This document shows, one piece after another, positions 8,030-17,238 of a stretch of DNA of 47,408 nt. The DNA comes from Alphaproteobacteria bacterium (GTDB lineage: Bacteria; Pseudomonadota; Alphaproteobacteria; ATCC43930; CGMCC-115725). The translations under genes were made by a program, and so were the position numbers. The notes under the pieces were generated by a model. That model was not told the origin of the DNA and ran no database searches. It saw nothing but the letters and a program-made list of their open reading frames with translations. The stretch is taken from positions 1-47,408 of the forward strand of contig JAJPHB010000056.1 of NCBI GenBank assembly GCA_021325525.1, given 5' to 3'. Each line of letters begins with the position of its first letter. Position 1 is the stretch's first letter.

Positions 8030-8764
8030 GTGCGCGCAGGCGAGAAGGGAAGTCACAAGCCGCCGCAGGCTGAATTGCCGCGCAGCCTTGCCGGCATCGA
8101 TGTCTTCGCCTGCGTCGACGCCGCCTCGCGGCAAGCGATCGAGCGGCGCTGCGCCTGGCGGCGCTGGGCCGCCGGCGAGCAGATCATCGATCGCGAGACG
8201 CTCTCCAACGACGTCTATTTCGTCGTCTCCGGCCGGGTGCGGGTCGTCGATTACAGCGACACCGGACACCGCGAGGTGATTTTCGACGAGATCGGTCCCG
8301 GCGGCTATTTCGGCGAGCTCGCGGCGATCGACGGCGAGCCGCGCTCGGCCAATATTCTCGCCGCCGAGGAGACCGTGACCGCCTCGCTGACCGCCGACGC
8401 CTTCGTCGACATGCTGTTCCACTACCGCGAAGCGGGCCTCGCCTTCATGCGTCGCCTCTCGGAGATCGTCCGGCAATCGACGGCGCGAATCATGGATCTT
8501 TCCACCCTCGCCGCGCAGAACCGCATCTATGCGGAGCTGTTGCGTCAAGCGAAGACGGGCGGCGGGCGGCCGCCCAACACCGCGGTCATTCACCCCGTCC
8601 CGGTGCACAGCGATATCGCCGCGCGGGTGAGCACGACGCGCGAGACCGTGGCGCGGGTTCTGAGCGACCTTGCGCATCGCGGCCTCCTCCATCGCGAGCA
8701 TGACAGCCTCGTCATTCTCGACCTGCAGCGCCTCACCGACCTGACGCAGCGGCACCGCGATTAG
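8030..8764 (+). CDS. Crp/Fnr-family transcriptional regulator
   Basis: An N-terminal cyclic-nucleotide-binding-like beta-barrel (DVYFVVSGRVRVVDYS, GPGGYFGELAAIDGEPRSANI) is followed by a dimerisation helix and a C-terminal winged helix (HSDIAARVSTTRETVARVLSDLAHRGLL). The barrel has the FGELA and PRSA elements of the cyclic-nucleotide pocket, so cAMP or a related nucleotide is a possible ligand. The N-terminal cysteine cluster of oxygen-sensing FNR is absent. The start is uncertain: a GTG at 8030 gives 244 residues, and a TTG at 7973 would add 19. It diverges from the ABC permease gene and may regulate that transporter (inference from position only). Confidence 0.88.
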   Translation: MRAGEKGSHKPPQAELPRSLAGIDVFACVDAASRQAIERRCAWRRWAAGEQIIDRETLSNDVYFVVSGRVRVVDYSDTGHREVIFDEIGPGGYFGELAAIDGEPRSANILAAEETVTASLTADAFVDMLFHYREAGLAFMRRLSEIVRQSTARIMDLSTLAAQNRIYAELLRQAKTGGGRPPNTAVIHPVPVHSDIAARVSTTRETVARVLSDLAHRGLLHREHDSLVILDLQRLTDLTQRHRD

Positions 8765-9063
8765 GCGGCGCATCGAGGCACCCCGCTCGGACGCGGCGTC
8801 CCGATCGGCGGGGCTTCGCGGCGAATGCGCTTAAAAAGCGATTAAAGGCCGCCGCCGCGGAAGCGCCTCGCGGCCTCGCGCCGCATTGTCGTCGGGCATT
8901 ATAACCTCTTGTGCCGGCGTGACTTTTCTCGGCCCTTCGCATTCGACGAAACCTTTGCGCGTATTGCATTTCATCGTTAGCAATCGCTTAGCAAACTCCC
9001 GGCATCATGCACGGCCTGTGACATTCGGAGTGGCGCGCCACTCCTTGGCCCCCGAGTCATGCG
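8765..9063. other. 299-base intergenic region before the parB-like gene
   Basis: No convincing gene is seen. The left part holds GC-rich partial inverted repeats (for example AGGCCGC at 8846-8852 and GCGGCCT at 8870-8876) that could end the Crp/Fnr transcript. The right part (about 8895-9020) is relatively AT-rich and likely carries the promoter for the downstream operon. A perfect palindrome at 9027-9044 is listed separately. Confidence 0.5.
9027..9044. promoter_or_regulatory. 18-bp perfect palindrome 20 bases upstream of the parB-like start
   Basis: GGAGTGGCGCGCCACTCC is fully self-complementary and ends 19 bases before the ATG at 9064. It could be an operator or a ParB-type binding site for autoregulation, or a 5' UTR hairpin. 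It does not match the canonical chromosomal parS consensus. Function is inferred from position and symmetry alone. Confidence 0.35.
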
Positions 9064-10062
9064 ATGAGCGCCCCGCAGCCTCTCCTCGAACGCGCAATGT
9101 CGACCGAACCCGCGAACAGCGATGCCGCCGCGCAGGCGGCGGAGGACAGTGCCTGGCTCGAGCGCATCATCGCGCTGACCCGCGGACCGGGTGAGCCGCG
9201 CGACGGCGCGCCATCGCTCGACGGCCTGCTCGCGACCGGCGAGAGCAGCGCGGCGGCGCCGGTTTCCCTTCCGCTCGATCGCCTCATGCCCAATCCGCTG
9301 CCGCTCCGCCGGCGCTGCGATGCGGAAGGGCTGGCACAGCTTGCCGCCTCCATCGCCGAGCATGGCCTCCTCGCCCCCATCCTCGTTCGCCCCGCGGGTG
9401 CCGATTACGAGGTCGTCGCGGGGCTGCGCCGCTATGAAGCGGCAAAGCTCGCCGGATTGCGGGAAGTGCCGGTCGTCGTGCTGGCGCTGCGCGACCGCGA
9501 CGCGATCATGCTCGCCCTCGTCGAGAACCTGCAGCGCGACGATCTGACGGCTCTCGACGAGGCGCAAGCCTATTTCCGCCTGCTCGATGAATTCGGCTGG
9601 ACCCAGGACGAGCTCGCGCATCATCTCGGGCGCAGCCGCAGCCACATCGCCAACACGCTTCGGCTCCTCGGCTTGCCGGCGCCGGTGAAGCGGCTCCTCG
9701 AGGACGGCGCCCTCAGCGCCGGCCATGCGCGCGCCCTGCTCGGCGCCGCGGATCCGACGCCGCTCGCCAAGACCGTCGCGGCGCGCCATCTCAGCGTCCG
9801 CCAAACCGAGGCTCTGGTGCGGAACACTCGGCCGCCGGCCGGGCGCGCGAAGCCGCGCCTCGACGCGGCGGCGAGCCACCTCGAGTCTCAGCTTGCCCGC
9901 GGTCTCGGCCTCATGGTGCGCCTGCAGCCGACGCGCCGCGGCGGCAAGCTCACCATCTATTACCGCTCGCCCGACGAGCTGGACGCGGCGCTTCGCCGCT
10001 ATGCCGGCAACAGCGGCAGTGCCGCACCGGATGCGGCGGCAGCGCCGCTTCAGCCGCAATGA
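9064..10062 (+). CDS. stand-alone ParB/RepB/Spo0J-family protein
   Basis: 332 residues with ParB architecture. A ParB N-terminal nuclease/CTPase-fold domain covers about 75-180 (LPLDRLMPNPLPLRRR, HGLLAPILVR, GLRRYEAAKLAGL, ENLQRDDLTALDEAQAYF). It is followed by a KorB-like helix-turn-helix (WTQDELAHHLGRSRSHIANTLRLL, about 180-205) and a C-terminal region. The nucleotide box usually read as GERRxRAA is GLRRYEAA here, so CTP handling may differ. No ParA is present nearby; instead the stop codon overlaps a possible start of a TPR/SPOR lipoprotein gene. It may be a transcription regulator or nucleoid-associated factor rather than the chromosomal segregation ParB. Family assignment is firm; role is unknown. 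Confidence 0.88.
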   Translation: MSAPQPLLERAMSTEPANSDAAAQAAEDSAWLERIIALTRGPGEPRDGAPSLDGLLATGESSAAAPVSLPLDRLMPNPLPLRRRCDAEGLAQLAASIAEHGLLAPILVRPAGADYEVVAGLRRYEAAKLAGLREVPVVVLALRDRDAIMLALVENLQRDDLTALDEAQAYFRLLDEFGWTQDELAHHLGRSRSHIANTLRLLGLPAPVKRLLEDGALSAGHARALLGAADPTPLAKTVAARHLSVRQTEALVRNTRPPAGRAKPRLDAAASHLESQLARGLGLMVRLQPTRRGGKLTIYYRSPDELDAALRRYAGNSGSAAPDAAAAPLQPQ

Positions 10063-10076
10063 ACGGGGGTCCCATC

Positions 10077-11756
10077 ATGGCTCGCTCGCGCCGCTTGGCG
10101 CTCCTCGCCGCGCTTCTCGCCACCGGATGCGTGAACGGCACTCAGGGCGTCGACAGCCTCAATACCGGCGCCGACCGGCTCGCCAACGACAAGCCGAACG
10201 AGAAGGCGGTGCTGAGGATCGCCGATGCGACGCGCGCCGGCGGCGATCCCGGGACGGCGATCAACCTCTATCGCCGCGCCCACCAGCTCGAGCCGAAGGA
10301 CCCGGTCCCGCTCGCGCGTCTCGGCGCCACGCTCGCCGATCAGCAAGCCTATACCGAAGCCAGCGAAGCCTATCGCCAAGCGCTGGCGCTCGCGCCCGAC
10401 GACGCGGATATCGAGCGCGGGTTTGCCAGCGTTCTCCTCGCCGTCGACCAGCCCGAGCTGGCTTTGACCCACCTCAACGCCGCGCTCGCCCACAAGAAGG
10501 ACCCGAAGATCTACAGCCTCATCGGCGTCGCCAACGACCTGCTCGGACGTTACGGCGTGGCGCAGCGGGCTTACGCGCAAGGACTCGAATTGGCGCCCGA
10601 CAATCTGGCGCTGCGCAACAATCTCGGCCTCTCCCAGGCGCTCGCCGGCAATTTCGCCGAGGCGACGACGACGCTGAGCGCGGCCGCCGCAAGCCCCGAC
10701 GCGACCGCGCGGATGCGCCAGAATCTGGCCCTCGCCTATGGCCTTGCCGGCGACACCGAGAAAGCGGCGGCGATCGCCAGGCGCGATCTCGACGAGCAAT
10801 CCGTCAAGAACAACATCGCCTATTACGCGATGCTGCGCGGGCTCGATCCGCGAGCCCGCGCCGCCGCCATCATCGGTGCGCATGCGCCGGCGCATGGCAC
10901 CAATGGCGAGGCGACGACGGCCGACGCGGCAAAGCCCAACACCTCGGCCGATGCGAAGCCAGACCCGTCGATGGGCACGGCGCCGCCGCCCAATCGCGCC
11001 GTCGTCGACAGCGCGCCCTTGCCGGCCCCCAGCGCCCCCAGCGACGCCCCGGCCGCAACACCGAAGCCGCCCCGAGTGGTGAAGGTCAGCCACGCAACGC
11101 CGACCGCGAGCGCGGAGACGGCGCCCACCCCCACGAAGATCGCGGCAACCGCGCCGCAGCCCGCCGCGCCCGCTGCTCCGCCGTCATCGACGGCGGCGCC
11201 GGCCGCAAGCCCGGCGGAGACAGCGGATGCGCCGCAAGCGAGCCTGGCTGCGGCCTCGCCGATCGCCGCGGCAGCGCCGGCCACTCCGGCGCCGGCGGCC
11301 GCGGCGGCCGCGCCGGCAAGGATCGCGGCAACGGAAACGGCGGCGGCGACGCCGGGCCACGACGCGGGAGCGCCGGCGGCAGAACCCGATGCTGCGACGC
11401 CAGCGGAGGCGAAGGCGATGCCGCAAGTCGCAGACGCCGAGCCGGCCGCCGAGGCCAGCGCCGCGACCGCCGTGAAGGCGAAGGCGCCTCGTCGAGGGCG
11501 CCGCTTCATCGTCCAAATCGGCGCCTTCCATGATCAGGAGCGCGCCAAGAAGCTCTGTGCCGATCTCGCCGGCAAGGGCTTCGACCTCGCCGTCACCACC
11601 GGCCATGGCGGCGGCGGGCAGGATTGGTACTTCTGCCGCTCGACCGCGGCTTTCGCCAAGGACGAAGCGACGGCGCTGGCGCAGCGCCTCCATGACGCGA
11701 CGAGCACCATGCCGACTCTGATCCCGGCTCCCTCCTCGCTCGCTGCCGCCGGTTGA
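10077..11756 (+). CDS. TPR lipoprotein with C-terminal SPOR domain
   Basis: A secreted envelope protein. A short signal sequence ends in a lipobox (LLATGC), predicting lipid-anchored export. Residues about 50-260 are TadD-like tetratricopeptide repeats (AINLYRRAHQLEPKDP, EAYRQALALAPDDA, RAYAQGLELAPDN). A long Ala/Pro-rich low-complexity linker follows (about 285-475), then a SPOR domain (RRFIVQIGAFHDQERAKKL), a family that binds denuded glycan strands of peptidoglycan. The linker would let the SPOR domain reach the cell wall from the lipid anchor. ATG 10077 has a GGGGG run upstream and is preferred over ATG 10059, which would overlap the parB-like stop by four bases. Co-transcription with the ParB-like gene is likely. 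Confidence 0.85.
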   Translation: MARSRRLALLAALLATGCVNGTQGVDSLNTGADRLANDKPNEKAVLRIADATRAGGDPGTAINLYRRAHQLEPKDPVPLARLGATLADQQAYTEASEAYRQALALAPDDADIERGFASVLLAVDQPELALTHLNAALAHKKDPKIYSLIGVANDLLGRYGVAQRAYAQGLELAPDNLALRNNLGLSQALAGNFAEATTTLSAAAASPDATARMRQNLALAYGLAGDTEKAAAIARRDLDEQSVKNNIAYYAMLRGLDPRARAAAIIGAHAPAHGTNGEATTADAAKPNTSADAKPDPSMGTAPPPNRAVVDSAPLPAPSAPSDAPAATPKPPRVVKVSHATPTASAETAPTPTKIAATAPQPAAPAAPPSSTAAPAASPAETADAPQASLAAASPIAAAAPATPAPAAAAAAPARIAATETAAATPGHDAGAPAAEPDAATPAEAKAMPQVADAEPAAEASAATAVKAKAPRRGRRFIVQIGAFHDQERAKKLCADLAGKGFDLAVTTGHGGGGQDWYFCRSTAAFAKDEATALAQRLHDATSTMPTLIPAPSSLAAAG

Positions 11757-11871
11757 CGCGCCGTCCCATCCACATCGGGCCCGGCCGCCCGCAATCGTGT
11801 AGACTCCCGCCGGCGCAGCCGCGGCATCGGTCCTTGCCCGGCCGCGATATGGAACCGGGAGCAGGACGGCG

Positions 11872-12753
11872 TTGTCGGCAATCGGGCCGGATCTCTTCGC
11901 GGATGCACGGCTTATCGTTCGGGCGGGGCCGGAACGGCTTCGCCGGCTCGCGATTCTTGCCGCGATCCTGCTGCACCTCGCGGTCGCCGCCTCCCTGCTG
12001 GCGCCGCTCCACCGGGCGGAGCCGCAGCCTCCGCCGCCGATCCCCGTCACCCTCATCCTGAAGCCGGCCGCCGCGGTTCCCCCCTCGTCTCGGGAGCTCT
12101 GGCGCTCGGGCCCCAACGAGCGGACCGCCTCGCCGCTGCCGAGCGCGCCGGTGCCGGAGGCTCCCTCTCCGTTTCCCGCAGCGCCCCCGCCCCCGGCGGC
12201 GAAACCCGCTCCGGCAGAAGAGCCATTGCCGGCGCCGCACGAGCCGCATCCCGTTGCGGTGATCGAGGCTCCGCCGCCAGCCCCCGAAGCGCATGAGGAA
12301 GCCGTGCCGATCCCGCAGCCGAAGCCGACACCGACGGCGGCGCCGGCCGAAGAACGGACGGTCCATATTCCGCCGAAGCCTGCGGAGAAACCGCGGCCGC
12401 GGGTGGCCTCGCGCGCCACGGCGCCGCCGCCGATGCCGCACGATCCCACCGTGCCGCGCGAACTGGAGGGCGATCCTTATCTCAATGCCGCCTATGACAA
12501 GGTGATGCGGAACATGAGCTATCCGCCGCTCGCCCGCTCGCTGGGGCTCAGCGGGATCGTCGTCCTCAATCTCACTATCGATCGCGGCGGGCAGCTCCTC
12601 GAGATGAGCGTGCAGCGCTCCTCCGGCGCCGAAATCCTCGACCGCGCCGCCGAAGACTCGGTCCGGCGCTCGGCGCCGTTCGGGCCGCCGCCTGCCGAGA
12701 TCCCCGGGCCGAAGGTGGGACTCTTCCTGGTGCTCCGCGTCGGCCCGAGCTGA
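11872..12753 (+). CDS. TonB-family energy-transducing protein
   Basis: 293 residues with TonB architecture: one N-terminal membrane helix (about 26-44, LAILAAILLHLAVAASLLAPL), a Pro-rich periplasmic spacer (about 50-190) and a C-terminal TonB domain (about 200-293; YPPLARSLGLSGIVVLNLTI, SSGAEILDRAAEDSVRRS). It would couple the proton-motive force to outer-membrane receptors or carry out a related envelope task. The apparent start is a TTG at 11872 with an AGGA-like site upstream, so the exact N-terminus is tentative. No exbB, exbD or TonB-dependent receptor is nearby. It follows the TPR/SPOR lipoprotein gene after 115 bases and converges on a response regulator gene. Confidence 0.85.
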   Translation: MSAIGPDLFADARLIVRAGPERLRRLAILAAILLHLAVAASLLAPLHRAEPQPPPPIPVTLILKPAAAVPPSSRELWRSGPNERTASPLPSAPVPEAPSPFPAAPPPPAAKPAPAEEPLPAPHEPHPVAVIEAPPPAPEAHEEAVPIPQPKPTPTAAPAEERTVHIPPKPAEKPRPRVASRATAPPPMPHDPTVPRELEGDPYLNAAYDKVMRNMSYPPLARSLGLSGIVVLNLTIDRGGQLLEMSVQRSSGAEILDRAAEDSVRRSAPFGPPPAEIPGPKVGLFLVLRVGPS

Positions 12754-12756
12754 CCC

Positions 12757-13146
12757 CTAACCGTGGCTTCCTGGCGCCGCGAGCAAGCTCTCCACCGTCT
12801 GCTCCAATTGCCGCGGCCGGTAGGGCTTGGCGAGCAGCTTGCCGCCGAGCGCGGCATCGCCCAAGCGCTCGAGCCCGGCAAAGCCCGTCGTCAAGAGGAT
12901 GGGAAGCTCGGGCCGCATCGCCCGCGCCCGCTGCGCCAAGCCGATCCCGTCCGGTTCCCCCGGCATGACGATGTCGGTAAAGAGAAGGTCGATCGGCAGG
13001 TCCTGTTCGAGAAGGACAAGGGCAACGCCGCCATTCACGGCTTCGAGCACGCGATAGCCGCTGCCGCGCAGCACGCGGACCGCGAACTCCCGGACATCCG
13101 CATCGTCCTCAACAACCAGGATAAAGCCTGAACCTGCCCTAGTCAT
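12757..13146 (-). CDS. single-domain response regulator (CheY-like receiver)
   Basis: A 129-residue protein consisting only of a receiver domain. The acidic pair is in VVEDDADVRE, the phosphorylatable aspartate is in LLFTDIVMPG (about residue 58), the conserved Thr is in LLTTGFAG, and the lysine is in LLAKPYRPRQL (about 107). There is no output domain, so it would act by protein contact or in a phosphorelay, like receivers associated with hybrid kinases. The start MTRAGSGF at 13146 is chosen because the longer in-frame upstream stretch is unlike a receiver. It converges on the TonB-like gene with only 3 bases between stop codons. No cognate kinase is adjacent. Confidence 0.85.
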   Translation of the reverse strand: MTRAGSGFILVVEDDADVREFAVRVLRGSGYRVLEAVNGGVALVLLEQDLPIDLLFTDIVMPGEPDGIGLAQRARAMRPELPILLTTGFAGLERLGDAALGGKLLAKPYRPRQLEQTVESLLAAPGSHG

Positions 13147-13213
13147 AAGATTGATGTAGGTTGCAGTGACCACGCGAAAAGGGGGAACTTTCGGGTCAGA
13201 TTTCCCGTGATAG

Positions 13214-13507
13214 TTAACGTGGCAGGTCGCTCTCTTGCGGCGGCGGGCGGTGCGGGCCGGCATCGCCGCCGGCGCGCGCCTCGAGCCGCGCCGCCTGCGC
13301 CTCGAACTCCTCGGCGAGGCGGGCGAGGAATTCGAGCAGCTCGCGCTGGTGCAGAGTGCCCGCGAGGCGATGACAGAGCTGCGCCTGCCGCCGCAGATGC
13401 AGGAGATCGGCCGCGCCGACGGCGGGCGCAGCAGCAAAGAGGGAGTATTGCGCGGCGTCCCTGCGGGTTTTCCGCCGGACGCGGCGCTTCTCGGAGTGTC
13501 TCAGCAC
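13214..13507 (-). CDS. small conserved hypothetical protein, helical
   Basis: A 97-residue frame with a possible GTG start. Its middle (LLHLRRQAQLCHRLAGTL and then LLEFLARLAEEFEAQAARLE) resembles the many small alphaproteobacterial helical proteins with a pattern like RRRAxxCRxLAxxAxDxxxxxxLxxLAxxYExxAxxLE. No function is known for that group. It shares strand with the upstream single-domain response regulator gene (67 bases apart) but no clear operon signal is visible. A moderate call based on pattern resemblance; the N-terminal 25 residues may not be coding. Confidence 0.5.
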   Translation of the reverse strand: MLRHSEKRRVRRKTRRDAAQYSLFAAAPAVGAADLLHLRRQAQLCHRLAGTLHQRELLEFLARLAEEFEAQAARLEARAGGDAGPHRPPPQESDLPR

Positions 13508-13687
13508 CTTGTGCCCTGTGTGAAATACAATGCCAATATCTTGTGTTACTTCTGGTTAAAGAGCGCTTAAGCAAGGCGCCTTTCACGCGACAAGCCCGGG
13601 AGCATGCGCCACCGCGGCGTTCTGCCGGCGGTTGCCCGGCGGAACGAAGCCGATCGCCGGGGGTTATCGGGGTCGCAGGACGCCGTC

Positions 13688-14071
13688 ATGACCGCCCGCA
13701 CGCCCCGCATATCCGCTCTTCCGCTCCTCGCGCTGCTGGCGGCGGCCGGCCTCGGCGGGTGCGGCAGCGCCGATATTCCGGCCGCGCAATACGCGGTGAG
13801 CCGGACGACGCTCGCCGCAGCCGAGCGAGCCGGCGCCGCCCGCTATGCGCCGCAGGAGCTGGCGACGGCAAGGCTGCGCCTCGGCCAAGCCCGTGCGGCC
13901 GCGCAGGCGGGTGACGACGTCATCGCGCATCGGCTGGCGATGGAGGCGGAGGCCGATGCCCGGCTTGCCGAAGTCACCGCCCGCGCCCGCGCCACCGCCG
14001 AGATCGCCACGGCCTTCCGCACCGATCTCGAAGCGCTGCGCCAGCGCGTCCCGGCGGCGCCGGGATCGTGA
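13688..14071 (+). CDS. DUF4398-type lipoprotein
   Basis: 127 residues. A signal sequence (ALPLLALLAAAGLGGC) with lipobox LGGC predicts a lipoprotein. The mature part is an alpha-helical DUF4398-like domain (AAERAGAARYAPQELATARLRLGQARAA). Function is unknown, but DUF4398 proteins usually pair with OmpA-like proteins in the outer envelope, as here. The stop overlaps the start of the next gene (GTGA at 14068-14071), so the two are translationally coupled. ATG 13688 is chosen because the signal peptide starts there; an upstream in-frame start at 13604 would add 28 residues unlike a signal. Confidence 0.82.
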   Translation: MTARTPRISALPLLALLAAAGLGGCGSADIPAAQYAVSRTTLAAAERAGAARYAPQELATARLRLGQARAAAQAGDDVIAHRLAMEAEADARLAEVTARARATAEIATAFRTDLEALRQRVPAAPGS

Positions 14072-14922
14072 AGGAGGCGGCAACGCATCGCTCGGCGACG
14101 GATGTCGCGCGGCGGTTTGTCGCCGCGGTCCTGCTCCTCGGGCTCGGAGCGTGCGCCGTCCGGGCCGTAGCCGATGCCGCGCTGCGGCAAGCCCGGGCGA
14201 GCTATTCCCTCGCCGCGAGCGATCCCGATACGGCCGAGCGCGCGCCCGTCGAGCTGCGGCAGGCGCATGACGAGCTGGAGCGGGCGGAGGTCTTGCTGCG
14301 GCAGGGCGGCGCGCCGAGCGATGTCGACTTCTTCGCCTACCTTGCCGATCGGCACGCTCGTATCGCCGAAGAAGCCGCGCAGCTGAAGCGGGCGCAGGAT
14401 CAAATCGCCGCCGCCGCAGCCGAACGCGCGAAGCTCCTGGGCGCTGCCGGCAGCGGCGCCAGCGCGACGTCGCCCCTCCCCTCGCCCCCGCCCGCCGCGG
14501 GCATCGCCGCGCTCGAGCAACAGGTGGCCGCGCTGCCGACCACGAGCGAGTCGCGCAGCCTGGCGCTCGACGAAACCATGTTCGCCGCCGACGGGGCGAC
14601 GCTTGCACCCGCCGCGCTTCCCGTTATCGAACAGCTTGCCGCCTTCCTGCGGCGCAATCCCGAGCGGACCGTCCTCGTCGAGGGATTCAATGACGGCGGC
14701 GAGACTGCCGGCGTCGGCCTCGGCCTCGCGCAGGCGCGCGCCGACGCGGTCGGCAATGCCCTCATCGCCGGCGGCGTCGACAATTCGCGTATTCTGGCGC
14801 GCGGCCTCACGGCACAGCGCGCACCGCCTCCCGGAACCGCGCCCAACGGCCAAAGGCCGAGGCCCGGCGTCACGATCGTCGTCTCCGACGCCCGGGGCGA
14901 ATTCCCCGAAAGCGCCATCTGA
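14068..14922 (+). CDS. OmpA-family lipoprotein with DUF4398-like N-terminal domain
   Basis: 284 residues from a GTG start overlapping the preceding stop. A lipobox-like LGLGAC follows a hydrophobic segment. The N-terminal helical part (RQARASYSLAASDPDTAERA, QAHDELERAEVLL) resembles DUF4398. A Pro/Ala-rich linker (about 130-150) leads to a C-terminal OmpA-like peptidoglycan-binding domain (about 165-275; LDETMFAADGATLAPAALPV, FLRRNPERTVLVEGF, ALIAGGVDNSRILARGL). Canonical OmpA domains have NxxLSxxRAxxV; here it is GLGLAQARADAV, so the Asn is changed. It likely links the outer membrane to the cell wall. The paired arrangement with the DUF4398 lipoprotein supports one functional unit. Confidence 0.85.
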   Translation: MKEAATHRSATDVARRFVAAVLLLGLGACAVRAVADAALRQARASYSLAASDPDTAERAPVELRQAHDELERAEVLLRQGGAPSDVDFFAYLADRHARIAEEAAQLKRAQDQIAAAAAERAKLLGAAGSGASATSPLPSPPPAAGIAALEQQVAALPTTSESRSLALDETMFAADGATLAPAALPVIEQLAAFLRRNPERTVLVEGFNDGGETAGVGLGLAQARADAVGNALIAGGVDNSRILARGLTAQRAPPPGTAPNGQRPRPGVTIVVSDARGEFPESAI

Positions 14923-15005
14923 ACGCGCCGCGCCCCGTCCTTGCCAAACCTTTGGCGGCAAGGATCGGATAGAATGCCCGCCTGCGAAATTCTAGAAGAG
15001 CCACC

Positions 15006-16106
15006 ATGTCTTCCGACGGAATGGTGGAGATGATGACCGAGGACCAATGCTGGCACGCCGTGCAGGAGCGCGCGCGCGCCGCCGACGGCAGCTTCGTGTT
15101 CGCCGTCCGCACGACCCGCGTCTATTGCCGCCCCTCTTGCCCGAGCCGGCGGCCGCTGCGCGCCAATGTCGAGTTCTTCCCCCTGCCGGAGGCGGCCGAG
15201 CGCGCCGGCTATCGCGCCTGCCGGCGCTGCCGCCCGCGCGATCTCTCGGCCGGCGACCCGACGGTCGATCGCGTCCGCCGCGCCTGCCGTCTCATCGAGC
15301 GGGCGCTCGAGGAGGGAGAAGGCGGCGCGCCGAGCCTCGCCGAGCTCGCGGAGCAGCTCGACACCAGCCCGTTTCATCTTCAGCGCCTGTTCAAGCGCCA
15401 TCTCGGCATTTCCCCTCGCGACTACGCCGATGCCTGGCGCCTCGGCCGGGTGAAGCGCATGCTGCGCGCGGGCGACGGCGTCGCCGGCGCGCTCTACGAA
15501 GCCGGCTACGGCTCGGCCTCGCGGCTCTATGAGCGCGCCGACACGCAGCTCGGCATGACGCCCGCCACCTATAAGAAGGGCGGCAAAGGCGCCGAGATCG
15601 CCTTCACCGTGGTGGCGAGCCCGTTCGGCCGCCTCCTCATCGCCACGACGCGGCGCGGCATCTGCGCCATCAGCCTCGGCGAGAGCGACGAGGCCCTGGA
15701 AGCGGCGTTGCGCGCAGAGTATCCGGCGGCGATGGTGCGGCGCGAGGATGCGAGGCTGCGGCCGGCGGTGACGGCGGTCCTCGCCCATCTCGCCGGTACC
15801 GAGCCCGATCTCGCCCTGCCGCTCGATCTGCGCGCCACGGGCTTCGAATGGCAGGTCTGGCAGGCTTTGCGGCGCATTCCGCGCGGCCGCACGGCGTCCT
15901 ACCAGGAGATCGCGGCCGCGATCGGCCGGCCGAAGGCGGTGCGCGCCGTCGCCAATGCCTGTGCGCATAACCGCGTCGCGCTCGCGATCCCGTGCCACCG
16001 CGCGGTGCGCAGCGACGGCGGCATCGGCGGCTATCGCTGGGGCGCGGAGCGGAAGCAGAAGCTGCTGGCGGCGGAAAAGGCGGTGCCGGCGGGGCGGCGG
16101 GGCTGA
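15006..16106 (+). CDS. ada: Ada: DNA methylphosphotriester/O6-methylguanine methyltransferase and regulator
   Basis: 366 residues with the three Ada modules in order. The N-terminal Zn-Cys4 methylphosphotriester acceptor has TTRVYCRPSCPSRRP, then CRRCRP (acceptor Cys about 39). An AraC-type HTH spans about 95-190 (LDTSPFHLQRLFKRHLGISP). The C-terminal O6-alkylguanine transferase has the active-site IPCHRAV (about residue 330), preceded by the RAVANACAHN segment. Methylation of the first cysteine normally turns Ada into an activator of its own regulon in response to alkylation damage. ATG 15006 is preferred, with an in-frame alternative ATG at 15021. No alkB or alkA is adjacent; the gene converges on ugpC. 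Confidence 0.95.
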   Translation: MSSDGMVEMMTEDQCWHAVQERARAADGSFVFAVRTTRVYCRPSCPSRRPLRANVEFFPLPEAAERAGYRACRRCRPRDLSAGDPTVDRVRRACRLIERALEEGEGGAPSLAELAEQLDTSPFHLQRLFKRHLGISPRDYADAWRLGRVKRMLRAGDGVAGALYEAGYGSASRLYERADTQLGMTPATYKKGGKGAEIAFTVVASPFGRLLIATTRRGICAISLGESDEALEAALRAEYPAAMVRREDARLRPAVTAVLAHLAGTEPDLALPLDLRATGFEWQVWQALRRIPRGRTASYQEIAAAIGRPKAVRAVANACAHNRVALAIPCHRAVRSDGGIGGYRWGAERKQKLLAAEKAVPAGRRG

Positions 16107-16169
16107 GACTCTCCGGCACAACCGGCGTGCGCCCTCGGTCGGACCAGCCAATTCCCTTGCGAAGCAGAA

Positions 16170-17234
<1,065 letters not shown>

Positions 17235-17238
17235 CGCC

